DNA from: an uncultured bacterium
GTDB lineage: Bacteria > Desulfobacterota > Binatia > UBA1149 > CAITLU01
Direction of reading: 5' to 3'
NCBI GenBank assembly: GCA_903893315.1
Contig: CAITLU010000013.1
Span: forward strand, 329,665-393,664
DNA length: 64,000 nucleotides
Shown: positions 43,176 through 51,893 of the stretch, piece by piece
Numbering within the stretch: the stretch's first letter is position 1
Layout of the letters: every line of letters starts with the position of its first letter
Program-made: the position numbers and the translations under genes
The notes under the pieces: model-generated
What the model was told of the DNA's origin: nothing
The model's input: only the letters and a program-made list of their open reading frames with translations
The model's database searches: none

Positions 43176-43211
43176 GACGGGAGGTTCGGCAACGGGCCTC
43201 CCGTCTTTTCT
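43176..43211 (+). terminator. Rho-independent terminator after atpE
   Basis: GACGGGAGG (43176-43184) and CCTCCCGTC (43197-43205) form a perfect 9-bp stem with a 12-base loop, followed by TTTTCT. It ends the hemL-atpZIBE transcription unit. Confidence 0.9.
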
Positions 43212-43222
43212 ATGGCGCGGGC

Positions 43223-43240
43223 AAAAAACCCCCGAGGGGC
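43223..43240 (-). terminator. Short hairpin with T6 tract downstream of pyrE
   Basis: On the minus strand CCCC and GGGG with a 3-base loop are followed by G and six T. It lies about 150 bases beyond the pyrE stop and probably ends that operon; the stem is short. The rest of 43241-43391 shows nothing recognisable. Confidence 0.5.
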
Positions 43241-43391
43241 GTTGTCCGCGCGAGGACACGACGGACGCGGCCATTTCTACGACCGCGGAATCCCGGTTTT
43301 GGGCATTTACGCCGTATCGCCGGCACTCATTCCAGAGATCGCGCAGATTTGAAGCCGGCGCCCGGCGCCGATTAATTTTAAGCGGTGTTTG

Positions 43392-43967
43392 TCAGTTCCC
43401 CGCAGCCGCCGCGATGATTTCGCTCCGAGTGGTGAGGGTTTCGACGATCGCTCCACGGGCAGCAAGCCGATGTAACCCGTCGTTTTCCTCACGGTCGACC
43501 ACCGTTATGACGAGCGCCACTTTCGCACCGGCGGCTTCGACCGCATCAATGGCGGCGAGCGTGGATGCACCGGTCGTCACCACGTCTTCGAGCAGCGCGA
43601 TCTTCGCGTCGGCTCGGAAGCGGCCGTCCAGACGTTGTGCCGTGCCGTGATCCTTGACCTCCTTCCGGACGAAGAACCCATCGAGTGGATAGCCGCGCCG
43701 TGCTGCCGCGACCAACGCGATGCTGACAAGCGGCACCGCACCCACTGCCATTCCGCCGACCAGTGTTATTCCGTGTCGCGCCAATCGGTCGCAGAGCAAT
43801 TCACCTACCAGGTATGCTCCCTCTGCGTGAAAAACGGTTCGTTTGACGTCGACGTAGAAGTCGCTCTGAAGCCCGGAAGCAAGACGGAACGTGCCGTACT
43901 TGTAAGAAAGGGTAGCCAACAACTGGGCGAGGGTCTCGCGCGAGACTTCGCGGTGGTTAGTGTTCAC
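43392..43967 (-). CDS. pyrE: Orotate phosphoribosyltransferase
   Basis: A 191-residue enzyme forming OMP from orotate and PRPP in pyrimidine synthesis. The PRPP-binding motif LLEDVVTTGAS is at about 125-135, and YVDVKRTVF and FVRKEVKDHGTAQ are family stretches. The start is GTG at 43967, 5 bases after the hydrolase stop; the open frame extends far upstream inside the hydrolase gene in another frame and is not credible there. It is probably cotranscribed with the hydrolase. Confidence 0.94.
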   Translation of the reverse strand: MNTNHREVSRETLAQLLATLSYKYGTFRLASGLQSDFYVDVKRTVFHAEGAYLVGELLCDRLARHGITLVGGMAVGAVPLVSIALVAAARRGYPLDGFFVRKEVKDHGTAQRLDGRFRADAKIALLEDVVTTGASTLAAIDAVEAAGAKVALVITVVDREENDGLHRLAARGAIVETLTTRSEIIAAAAGN

Positions 43968-43972
43968 GAGTG

Positions 43973-44881
43973 TTAGTCTCCTGCCGGACAAGGCGCTGTC
44001 GCAGCCAGACCGAGGAAGGGTCGCAGGTGGCCGATGAAGACTTCGAATTGGTCGTGGTGTACCCAGTGGCCGGCTTTGGTGACCTCGACGTAGCTGTAGT
44101 CGCGGAAGAAAGCCGCTCGCCCGTCGGCCACCGGATCGCTGGCCCAACTTTCCGAGCCGCGCACCAGTAGTACCGGACACTCGATACGACCCCATAGCCG
44201 TCTCACGCCCTCGAGATCGTAGCGATAGGGGCCCCACGCACGTACGTAATTGTCGAACTTCCACACATAGGCGCCGTTTTCGAGCCTCATGACGCCGTGA
44301 ACGGTGAGGTGGTGGGCCATCTGAGCCGACAGGTGTGGATTCGCCTCGTGCATTCGCGCCTCGGCTTCAACCAAGGTGGTGTACTCGCGCGGCCTGCGGC
44401 TCGCCAATGATTGGGTCGTCTGGATCCAATCACGCATGCGCTCTTCGATCGGTTTGTCGACCAAAAGGTGGGGCGGTGGCCCGAGCCCTTCGATGGCGCA
44501 CACCTTCAGGACGTTCTCCGGGTATATACCGGCGTAGTGCAGGACGATGGCGCCGCCAAGCGAGTGTCCCACCAAGGTCACCGGCTTCTCACCCATGTGT
44601 TCCAACAGCTGGGCAAGGTCGAGGACGTATTCCGGCATGCCGTACTGTGAGCCAACGGCCCACGCCGAATTGCCGTGCCCGCGCAGATCGGGGGCGATCA
44701 CATGGTAGTTAGCCCGCAATTCGGCGGCGACGAGATCCCAGTTCCGGCTGTGGTCCTGGCCTCCGTGCACCAGCACCAGCAGCGGCTTGTCCTCGTTGCC
44801 GTAATCGACGTAGTGGAGCCGAAGCCGCTGGGAGAAGAACGAGTGGGAAGTGGGTCCCGGCCCGAGCGGAATAGCGTTCAT
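43973..44881 (-). CDS. Alpha/beta hydrolase
   Basis: A 302-residue alpha/beta-hydrolase fold protein. The oxyanion-side HGG is at about 39-41, the nucleophile elbow GHSLGG has Ser107, and the catalytic His is in AGHWVHHDQ (about 273). The cap region is rich in Trp and Arg. The substrate is unknown; nearby acyl-CoA genes make an ester or thioester plausible but that is only inference. The acyl-CoA dehydrogenase gene lies 34 bases upstream on the same strand. Confidence 0.88.
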   Translation of the reverse strand: MNAIPLGPGPTSHSFFSQRLRLHYVDYGNEDKPLLVLVHGGQDHSRNWDLVAAELRANYHVIAPDLRGHGNSAWAVGSQYGMPEYVLDLAQLLEHMGEKPVTLVGHSLGGAIVLHYAGIYPENVLKVCAIEGLGPPPHLLVDKPIEERMRDWIQTTQSLASRRPREYTTLVEAEARMHEANPHLSAQMAHHLTVHGVMRLENGAYVWKFDNYVRAWGPYRYDLEGVRRLWGRIECPVLLVRGSESWASDPVADGRAAFFRDYSYVEVTKAGHWVHHDQFEVFIGHLRPFLGLAATAPCPAGD

Positions 44882-44915
44882 CGCGTGATGCTCCTCAGAC
44901 CTATGCCTGGCGCGC

Positions 44916-46058
44916 TCAGCCCTTGAGCAGGTTGCGTGCGATCACGACGCGCTGGATTTGCGAGGTCCCTTCGTAAATCTGCACCAGTTTGATGTCGCGC
45001 ATCAGCTTCTCGACCGGGTATTCCTTGAGATACCCGAAGCCGCCGAAGATCTGGACGGCGTTGACGCAGTGGTGCATCGCGCGGTCGGCACCGAACGCTT
45101 TCGAAAAACTGGAAACGATGGGCGAACGTGCCCCATTGTCGACCAGCCAACCGGCCTTGTACGTAAGAAGACGCATCGCTTCCAGGTCGATGGCCATGTC
45201 GGCGAGCATGAACTGGATGGCCTGGAAATCCGCGATTGGCTTGTCGAACTGCTTGCGTTCCAGGGCGTACTTGGTGCACTCGTCGAGCGCTCTTTGAGTT
45301 ACGCCTATACAGATCGCCCCGATCTGCGGCCGCGTCCGATCGAAGGTCTGCATCGCTATCTTGAAGCCCTGCCCCTCTTCACCGACGAGGGCAGAGCAGG
45401 GAATCTTGACGTCTTCGAAGAACAGCTCGGCGGTGTCCGAAGCGCGCTGCCCGAGCTTTCCCTTCATCTTGTGGGTAGTGAGTCCCGGCGTATCGGTCGG
45501 CAGCACGAAGCAGGAGATGCCCGCGTGGCGCAGCGATTTGTCCTTGGTTGCGAACACGACGACCCAGCTCGCGACGGTGCCGTTGGTGATGAAGTGCTTG
45601 ACTCCGTTCAGCACGTAGTCGTCGCCGACTTTTCGGTAGGTCGTCGAGAGACTAGCCGCGTCGGAACCCGCCCCCGGCTCGGAAAGTCCGTAAGCTGCGA
45701 ATGTGCACTCGTTGGTGAGTTGGCCGAGGTATCGCTTTTTTTGCGCGTCGTTCCCCGCCACCAGCAACGGCGTTGACGCAAGATCGTTAGCGGCCATGAT
45801 CGTGGCCATGCCGGCGCAGCCGTAGTTGATCTCCTCCATCACCAAGATCGAGTCGAGGACGCCGAGACCAAGGCCCCCATGCTCCGGATCTACCTCGAGG
45901 TTGAGCAGCCCGAGGTCCCAAGCCTTTTTAAGTACCTCGTAGGGGAACTCCTCGGCCTCGTCGTACTTGGCGGCGACCGGAATGATTTCGTTCTCGGCAA
46001 AATCGCGCGCGGTTTGTTTGAGCTGCTGCTGTTCAGGCGTCAGATCGAATGAAAGCAA
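44916..46058 (-). CDS. Acyl-CoA dehydrogenase (short/medium-chain type)
   Basis: A 380-residue flavoprotein. The FAD-site signature AAYGLSEPGAGSDAASL is present, and the catalytic Glu is in IYEGTSQIQR near the C-terminus. The substrate-binding LGQRASDTAELFFEDVKIP pattern resembles short-chain enzymes. The start is a TTG at 46058, since GGAGG lies 7 bases upstream and the protein then begins LLSFDLTPEQQQ as in relatives; an open frame of 60 more codons upstream is not conserved. It transfers electrons to ETF during beta-oxidation. Confidence 0.92.
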   Translation of the reverse strand: MLSFDLTPEQQQLKQTARDFAENEIIPVAAKYDEAEEFPYEVLKKAWDLGLLNLEVDPEHGGLGLGVLDSILVMEEINYGCAGMATIMAANDLASTPLLVAGNDAQKKRYLGQLTNECTFAAYGLSEPGAGSDAASLSTTYRKVGDDYVLNGVKHFITNGTVASWVVVFATKDKSLRHAGISCFVLPTDTPGLTTHKMKGKLGQRASDTAELFFEDVKIPCSALVGEEGQGFKIAMQTFDRTRPQIGAICIGVTQRALDECTKYALERKQFDKPIADFQAIQFMLADMAIDLEAMRLLTYKAGWLVDNGARSPIVSSFSKAFGADRAMHHCVNAVQIFGGFGYLKEYPVEKLMRDIKLVQIYEGTSQIQRVVIARNLLKG

Positions 46059-46236
46059 GGGGAAACCTCCTAGGCTGAGTGCCGCGGCATGAGAGCCGAA
46101 AAGACGCCCGCAGTCCATTGCCAGCGGCTGGTCGGGCGCCGGTCGCCGAGGTCGCAGAGGCACCGGCGCGAGGAGCAACGGCTGCTCCCGGAGCCGCTCG
46201 CCCATACCGACCTTCGGTGCTACAGCGGCTCGAATC

Positions 46237-47193
46237 ATGTTGGCTTTCGTGTTCGACGAGGGGCGTGCGCGTTTACGGCGCGATTATCCCCGTCCCGATC
46301 CACCGCCGGATTTCGTGCGCATCCGAATGCTCGCCGCCGGCATCTGCAACACCGACCTCGAGATCGCCCGCGGCTACATGGGGTTTCGCGGTGTTCTCGG
46401 CCACGAGTTTGTCGGGGAGGCTCTCGAGGGCGCGTTCAAGGGACGTCGCGTGGTGGGAGGCATCAATTTCGGCTGTAACGTCTGCGAGTGGTGCGCACGC
46501 GGCATGTCTCGCCACTGCCCCGCCCGCAGCGTGCTCGGCATCGTCGGCGCCGATGGTGCTTTTGCCGAAGAGTTTGTCATGCCCGAGCGCAACCTGCTCG
46601 CCGTTCCGGATTCGGTTAGCGACGAAGATGCTGTCTTTGCAGAACCACTCGGCGCGGCGTGCGAGATCCTCGAACAACTCGGCGACATCGAACGGGGGCC
46701 GGCTCTGGTTCTCGGCGCGGGAAAGCTGGGAAGCCTTATCGCCCAGGTGCTGGCGGTCGAGGGCTTCAAGGTTGATCTGGTCGGTCGTCACCTGGAGAGC
46801 CTTGCGTGGATCGGCGATATCGGAGTCAATCTGAGAGGTGAGCGTGCGGACAGTCACGGTTACGATCTGGTTGTCGATGCCACCGGCACCGCCGAAGGCC
46901 TGAAGACGGCCATTGCCTGCACGAGACCGCGCGGCCACCTGGTGCTCAAGACGACGGTGGCCGGTGCCTATCAGATCGACCTGGCGCCGGTGGTCATCAA
47001 CGAGATTTCGATCGTTGGTTCGCGCTGCGGCCGGTTCGAACCGGCCATCGGCCTGCTTGCGGGCGGCAGAATTTCGGTCTCTCCGCTCATCGATGCGCGC
47101 TACCCGCTCGATGAAATCGAAGGTGCTTTTGCGCAGGCCGGCCGCCGCGGCATGAGAAAAGTGATCGTCCACGCCGGTCACAGGGGAAGCTGA
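46237..47193 (+). CDS. Zinc-binding alcohol dehydrogenase (MDR superfamily)
   Basis: A 318-residue medium-chain dehydrogenase. The catalytic zinc region has Cys37 and GHEFVGE (about 55-61). The structural zinc cysteines are in CNVCEWC...RHC (80, 83, 86, 94). The nucleotide fold GAGKLGSL is at about 159-166. It probably oxidises or reduces an alcohol/aldehyde or polyol. It overlaps the next gene by 1 base and diverges from the acyl-CoA dehydrogenase upstream; the 178-base gap must hold both promoters. Confidence 0.9.
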   Translation: MLAFVFDEGRARLRRDYPRPDPPPDFVRIRMLAAGICNTDLEIARGYMGFRGVLGHEFVGEALEGAFKGRRVVGGINFGCNVCEWCARGMSRHCPARSVLGIVGADGAFAEEFVMPERNLLAVPDSVSDEDAVFAEPLGAACEILEQLGDIERGPALVLGAGKLGSLIAQVLAVEGFKVDLVGRHLESLAWIGDIGVNLRGERADSHGYDLVVDATGTAEGLKTAIACTRPRGHLVLKTTVAGAYQIDLAPVVINEISIVGSRCGRFEPAIGLLAGGRISVSPLIDARYPLDEIEGAFAQAGRRGMRKVIVHAGHRGS

Positions 47194-48383
47194 TGGATTT
47201 TTCGTACACGCCGGAGCAGGAAACTTTTCGCTCCGACCTGCGCGCCTGGCTGGAAACGAAGAAAGCCGAGGGCGCTTTCGCTACGCGCGACCACAAGACC
47301 CTGGACGAAGTCGTTGCCGACGGAAGACGGTGGCAGGCGGCGTTGGCCGGAGCCGGATGGTGCGGAATCCACTGGCCGAGGGAATACGGTGGGCGTAGTG
47401 CCAGTCTCGTCGAGCAGATCATCTTTCAGGAGGAGTTGGCCCGCTCGGGATCTCCTCAGCTGATAAACCTGCTCGCCCTGACGATGGTCGGGCCGGTGAT
47501 CATCGCGCACGGCACCGACGCGCAGAAACAACGCTACCTCCGCCCGATTCTCACCGCCGAACAGATCTGGTGCCAGGGTTACAGCGAGCCCGGAGCAGGC
47601 TCCGACCTGGCAGCCCTCTCGACGCGCGCCGACCGCGACGGCGATGCCTACCTGATCAGCGGCCAGAAGGTCTGGACGAGCTACGCCCAGTATGCCGACT
47701 TCTGCATCGTTCTCGCTCGCACCAATTCAGAAGTTCCCAAGCACAAAGGCATCACGATGTTCATCGTCGATATGCGCAGTGCGGGCATCGACGTGCGGCC
47801 ACTTCGCCAGATGAACGGGGATAGCGAGTTCAACGAGGTCTATTTCGAAGACGTGCGCGTGCCACGGGAGAACATCATCGGCGAAGAGGGCAAGGGCTGG
47901 GACATGGCGGTGGCCATGCTGATGCACGAGCGTGCAACCTTGACGTTCCAACGCCAGCTCCAGTCGCGCGTGGCGCTGAAAGATCTGCTCGACTTCGCGC
48001 GGACGTGGGACGTACCGGGCCAGCCGCCGGCCGCAGATCCGATCCTGCGACAGCAGATCGCCCAGTCCTACATCGACGGCGAGGCTCTGCGGCTGACCGC
48101 GCTGCGCCATCTCACCCGACAGCTTCGAGGCGGCCATCCGGGTCCCGAAGGTTCCATAGAGAAGTTGTTCTGGAGCGAGATGTACCAGCGAATGCTATGG
48201 ACGGCGGTAGGGATGCTCGGCCCATACGGCAACCTCGCTCCGGGTGATCCTCGCGCGCCGCTGGACGGACGCTGGAGCCATCTGATGCTGTATTCACGCG
48301 GCCGCACCATCGCGGCCGGCACTTCGGAGATTCAACGCGGAATCATTGCCCAGCGTGTGCTCGGGATGCCGAAGGACCGTTGA
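47193..48383 (+). CDS. Acyl-CoA dehydrogenase (FadE type)
   Basis: A 396-residue protein starting MDFSYTPEQETFRSDLRAWL. The FAD site is in WCQGYSEPGAGSDLAALST, the HERAT segment corresponds to the active-site region of long-chain/FadE-like members, and AGTSEIQRGIIAQRVLGMP closes the domain. It is the larger of two acyl-CoA dehydrogenases here and only 30-35 percent alike by eye to the other. Its ATG shares a base with the preceding dehydrogenase stop, so the two genes probably act on one pathway. Confidence 0.92.
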   Translation: MDFSYTPEQETFRSDLRAWLETKKAEGAFATRDHKTLDEVVADGRRWQAALAGAGWCGIHWPREYGGRSASLVEQIIFQEELARSGSPQLINLLALTMVGPVIIAHGTDAQKQRYLRPILTAEQIWCQGYSEPGAGSDLAALSTRADRDGDAYLISGQKVWTSYAQYADFCIVLARTNSEVPKHKGITMFIVDMRSAGIDVRPLRQMNGDSEFNEVYFEDVRVPRENIIGEEGKGWDMAVAMLMHERATLTFQRQLQSRVALKDLLDFARTWDVPGQPPAADPILRQQIAQSYIDGEALRLTALRHLTRQLRGGHPGPEGSIEKLFWSEMYQRMLWTAVGMLGPYGNLAPGDPRAPLDGRWSHLMLYSRGRTIAAGTSEIQRGIIAQRVLGMPKDR

Positions 48384-48433
48384 GGTCCAGACCGTGGAAC
48401 GCGAGGCGTTGTCGCGACAGCTGAAGCCACGCC

Positions 48434-51031
48434 CTACTTGGTGAGTACTCGTCGGAGTCCACCCGACACCAACGCGGTCACGTCTGCGAGCGCTTGGGGC
48501 AACGCCCAAGCGTTGGGGCAGGCCAGGTACTTGGGCATCCATGCAGGATCGAATTTGGCTTTGTAGCGACGCAGCCCTTCGAAGTTGTAGAAATTTTCGC
48601 CGTGGCGAAAGACGAAGCGGCCAAGTCGGCTCCACAACGAAGAGGGGTTGAACTCGTCGAGGCCGGCGAGTGGGGCCATGCCGAGGTTGAACCATTTGTA
48701 GCCATTCTGCTTGCCCCACAGGAACAGTGAAGTGAACAGGTAGTCCATGATTCCGTTCGGGACTTCTTCGTTGTACCGCATCAGATCGACGGTCATTTCT
48801 TGCCCGCTGCCGCCGAGCCACAGATTGGCGAAGGCGGCAATGCGCCCGTCCTTTTCGATCACGGCGCACTGCGTGCTGGCCACGTAGTCATCGTCGAAGA
48901 AGCCGAGCGAGAAACCCTTTTCGGCCGTTGTTTTCTCGCCCAGCCACGCATCCGATACGGCCCGGAGTTCGCTTATGCGAGCGCGCGTTTCGTCCAGCGA
49001 CAGGACCCGGTAGCTCCAGCCGTCGCGATCCAGGTTGCGGCGCACGCGTCGTAGCTCGGCGTTGTGCTTACCTTCCAGTTCGAACGACGCTAGGTCGACC
49101 CGGGCTTCTTCTCCGAGTTTAAACAGAGACATTCCGAGATCCAGATACAGGTCGAGACGTCGCGAGGTCACCTCATAGAACACCGTGCGGCCGGCCCAGA
49201 CGTCGGCCATTTCGGCGAAGTCCCACAGCAAGTCCGACCATTCCTCTTCGGGGCCGACTGGATCTCCGACCGCGACCCAGGAGCGGCCTCGCACGGCGTA
49301 CATCAAGAAGGCCGTACCGGCGTCGTTGAAGAGGAGGGACTTGTCGCCTAGGAAGGCAAGGTTGCCACTTGTGTCGGCGACGCGCGACAGGATGGCTCTG
49401 GCTCTGGCGAAATCGTTCTGATCGGGCGAACCGGGACGCGCGCGGGCAGGGCGCAACATTCGCATCGCGGCAAACATTACGGCCAGGGTGCTGGCACCGA
49501 TGCTGGCGCGCATCCATCGCGGTGCGTGGGCATCGACCGCGAATTGCCACCACAATTCGCGCTCGTAGTCGACGTCGGCGTAGGCGAAAAAGCCGAGAGC
49601 GATGGAGCCCAGAAGAGCGAGAGCCGCAGCCGTTGCCCACGCTCCTGTCAGGGGCTCGTTGAGCAGTGCGGAGCGTCGATAGAAACGCTCGCGGGCAAGA
49701 AGGAGAGCAGCCAGCAGCAGCAGCAACAGCAAAGCCTGCTCGAAGTGCGCACCTGCCAGTAAAGACGTAGTGATCGAGAACGACAGGGCCACGACCGTGA
49801 GGCGGTAGGCGGCGTCGAGACGACGCAGCAGCCCGTGAGCCAGCAGCAGAAGAAGGGTTCCAGCCAGGCTGGCGCCGAAGTGAGAAGCCTCGATGACGGC
49901 CAAAGGCACCAGATCGGCGATCCATCCTAGTCTCGCATCGGTCGGTGGGGCGGCGCCCGACAACAACAGCACCACGCCGGCCGCGAAGGTCGTGATCGCG
50001 AGGATAGGAGGTGCGACGGCCTGGGCGCCGGTGACTGCAGGAGCCAGCGCTCCGGCCAGAGCCTGGCGCCTGCGTGCGATTTCCTGTCCGGCCAGCAGCA
50101 GCGCGCCGGCCACCAGCGGTACGAAGTAGTAACAGAACCGGTAGATCAGCACTGAGGCGAGGACCGGAGCAGGGGCGGCGCCGTATGCGCCGAGGAACAG
50201 GACCATCAAGGCTTCGAGAACGCCGAGACCTCCGGGGATGTGACTCAGCAGTCCGGCGAGAACGGCGAGCAGGTAAAATCCGAGGAACTGCCCCCAACCA
50301 AGAACGACGTCGCTCGGGAGCACGACGTAGAGCGCTGTGCCGGCGAGCGTCCAATCGAGCATTCCGACCGCGATCTGGCCGAGCAGCACCGGCCACGAGG
50401 GCGCTTCGAACTCGACGTTGCGAACCACCAGAGGCTCGCGTTGCAGAGCCGTCCACGCGCAGAGCGCGAGCACCGGAAGCGCACAAATCGGCGCCAGCGC
50501 TCGCGCCGTCGCCAGCGGGAAGTGCAGGGCCTCGGGTATCGGTAGCGGTTCGAGCGCGAACACCACCGCTCCCAGCGCAAGGAAGCCGATCCAGAATCCG
50601 GCGGTACAGAAGACGACGATGCGCGCGATGTCGGCGCCGCCCAGGTCGAGCGCTGAATAGAGACGGTAGCGGATCGAGCTTCCCGCCAGGTTGCCGAAGC
50701 CCACGTTATTGCCGATCGAGTAGCTGACGAATGAGATCAGCGCGGTACGCGCGTACGAGAGGTGCGCGTGAACGTAGCGTACAGCGAGGAAATCGTACCC
50801 GGTGAGCGCGAAATACCCGGCTGACGACAGCAACAGGCAAGCGACCAGGCGCGCCGTCGGCATCGAGGACAGCGCCAGCTCGAGGTCGGCGTAGCGATAC
50901 TCGCGCAGCACGTCGCGGACCGCCCAGGTGGCCGCGGCCAGTATGACGAACCCGGCCAAAGCGGGAAGAACCTTGCGGATGCGGGCCGCCCAGCGCGCAT
51001 CCGCAACTGCCGTATCGGGTCGGGTACTCAT
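48434..51031 (-). CDS. mprF: Bifunctional lysylphosphatidylglycerol synthase/flippase MprF
   Basis: An 865-residue protein. The N-terminal flippase part has many membrane helices (FVSYSIGNNVGFGNLAGSSI, LSHIPGGLGVLEALM are typical). The C-terminal DUF2156 GNAT-like catalytic domain spans about 530-850 (FLGDKSLLFNDAGTAFLMYA, NLGMAPLAGLDE, YNFEGLRRYKAKFDP). MprF adds lysine or another amino acid from tRNA to phosphatidylglycerol and moves it outward, giving resistance to cationic peptides. It diverges from a decayed gene and an acvB-like gene, its known functional partner in rhizobia. Confidence 0.94.
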   Translation of the reverse strand: MSTRPDTAVADARWAARIRKVLPALAGFVILAAATWAVRDVLREYRYADLELALSSMPTARLVACLLLSSAGYFALTGYDFLAVRYVHAHLSYARTALISFVSYSIGNNVGFGNLAGSSIRYRLYSALDLGGADIARIVVFCTAGFWIGFLALGAVVFALEPLPIPEALHFPLATARALAPICALPVLALCAWTALQREPLVVRNVEFEAPSWPVLLGQIAVGMLDWTLAGTALYVVLPSDVVLGWGQFLGFYLLAVLAGLLSHIPGGLGVLEALMVLFLGAYGAAPAPVLASVLIYRFCYYFVPLVAGALLLAGQEIARRRQALAGALAPAVTGAQAVAPPILAITTFAAGVVLLLSGAAPPTDARLGWIADLVPLAVIEASHFGASLAGTLLLLLAHGLLRRLDAAYRLTVVALSFSITTSLLAGAHFEQALLLLLLLAALLLARERFYRRSALLNEPLTGAWATAAALALLGSIALGFFAYADVDYERELWWQFAVDAHAPRWMRASIGASTLAVMFAAMRMLRPARARPGSPDQNDFARARAILSRVADTSGNLAFLGDKSLLFNDAGTAFLMYAVRGRSWVAVGDPVGPEEEWSDLLWDFAEMADVWAGRTVFYEVTSRRLDLYLDLGMSLFKLGEEARVDLASFELEGKHNAELRRVRRNLDRDGWSYRVLSLDETRARISELRAVSDAWLGEKTTAEKGFSLGFFDDDYVASTQCAVIEKDGRIAAFANLWLGGSGQEMTVDLMRYNEEVPNGIMDYLFTSLFLWGKQNGYKWFNLGMAPLAGLDEFNPSSLWSRLGRFVFRHGENFYNFEGLRRYKAKFDPAWMPKYLACPNAWALPQALADVTALVSGGLRRVLTK

Positions 51032-51120
51032 CGACGGATTCCCCTATTCAGTCCAACCACAAGATGCCGGCATGGTTGGTGTGGCGCGGTAGACGACCAG
51101 ATTCGACCCTCGAGGCGTCC

Positions 51121-51840
51121 ATGAAACGCCGCCGATTGAGGTTCGAGCATACCCCACGGTCGGTGCCCGGTTTGCAGAGAGTGCGGCAATGAGAAGTCCG
51201 AGGCCGACGCAGTTCCCTTCGAGGCCATACGACCGAGCCTGGCCGAGAAGATCGAACGTGACCATCCGGGTGCAACCTCCGAGGGTTTCATCTGCCTCAC
51301 CGATCTCAATCACTACATGCCATTTATATCGAGCGTCTGGTGGAAACCGAAAAGGGTGAAGCGAGCGGCATCTACCGAGAGATGCGTCGGTGGTGTCGCA
51401 ATTTGGAAACCTTGGCCGGTGATCCGGCAAGGGAGTGCGACAGGCGCCGGACCTTTGGCGAAGCATCTTTCGATTCGACGGCATTTTTTCTAGGAAGCCG
51501 GAGGTTTCTCATCGCTTTCGGAACCGTCATTGGGTCGTGGATCCTTTTAAGTCCGACTGGGCTTCGAGCCGATCCCTTCGATCCGTGCCGGATATTCTGT
51601 TCAATCCGCTGGTGTTTTCGTCGCCGGCCGCCGTGCAGGCCCGGGGCATTCCGTTGAGCCGGAATCGGCAGGCGGTGCGGGGCCGACTTACTTTTGAGCA
51701 GGATCATGGCGTCGATCTCAAGGCTGAGTTCGAGATTCATCAGGTTCCTGACAAGCTCGATCATCTGTCGGGGGAACCAGCAGTCAGGGCTGGTGGAGAT
51801 TCAGCAGATCCAGGTTGGTGTGGTCGAGTTCGAGTAACAC
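51121..51840 (+). pseudogene. Decayed DUF1003 membrane protein gene, at least four frame changes
   Basis: Pieces of one DUF1003 protein occur in order but in different frames. Near 51155-51315: GRCPVCRECGNEKSEADAVP, then RPSLAEKIERDHPGATSEGF. From 51325: YIERLVETEKGEASGIYREM, then FLIAFGTVIGSWILL. From about 51591: DILFNPLVFSSPAAVQARGI, then SRNRQAVRGRLTFEQDHGVD and LKAEFEIHQVPDKLDHL. From about 51778: QQSGLVEIQQIQVGVVEFE and a TAA stop. The order and spacing match intact DUF1003 proteins (CxxC head, two membrane helices, NLKAE-type tail). A possible ATG is at 51121, in yet another frame. Sequencing error is unlikely to cause so many shifts in one place while flanking genes are intact. Confidence 0.8.
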
Positions 51841-51893
51841 TGGCGCGGGGGAATCAGCTCCAGCGCACAAAGGGTAAGGCCGGGGTAGAGCCG

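Noticed and set aside
46059..46238. Sixty extra N-terminal codons for the acyl-CoA dehydrogenase
   Set aside because: They are Pro/Arg-rich and unlike the family, while a TTG with GGAGG at good spacing gives the usual start.
51435..51893. A 643-residue protein starting at 51435 upstream of acvB
   Set aside because: The first 153 codons cross a frameshifted DUF1003 remnant and only by chance stay in frame with acvB.
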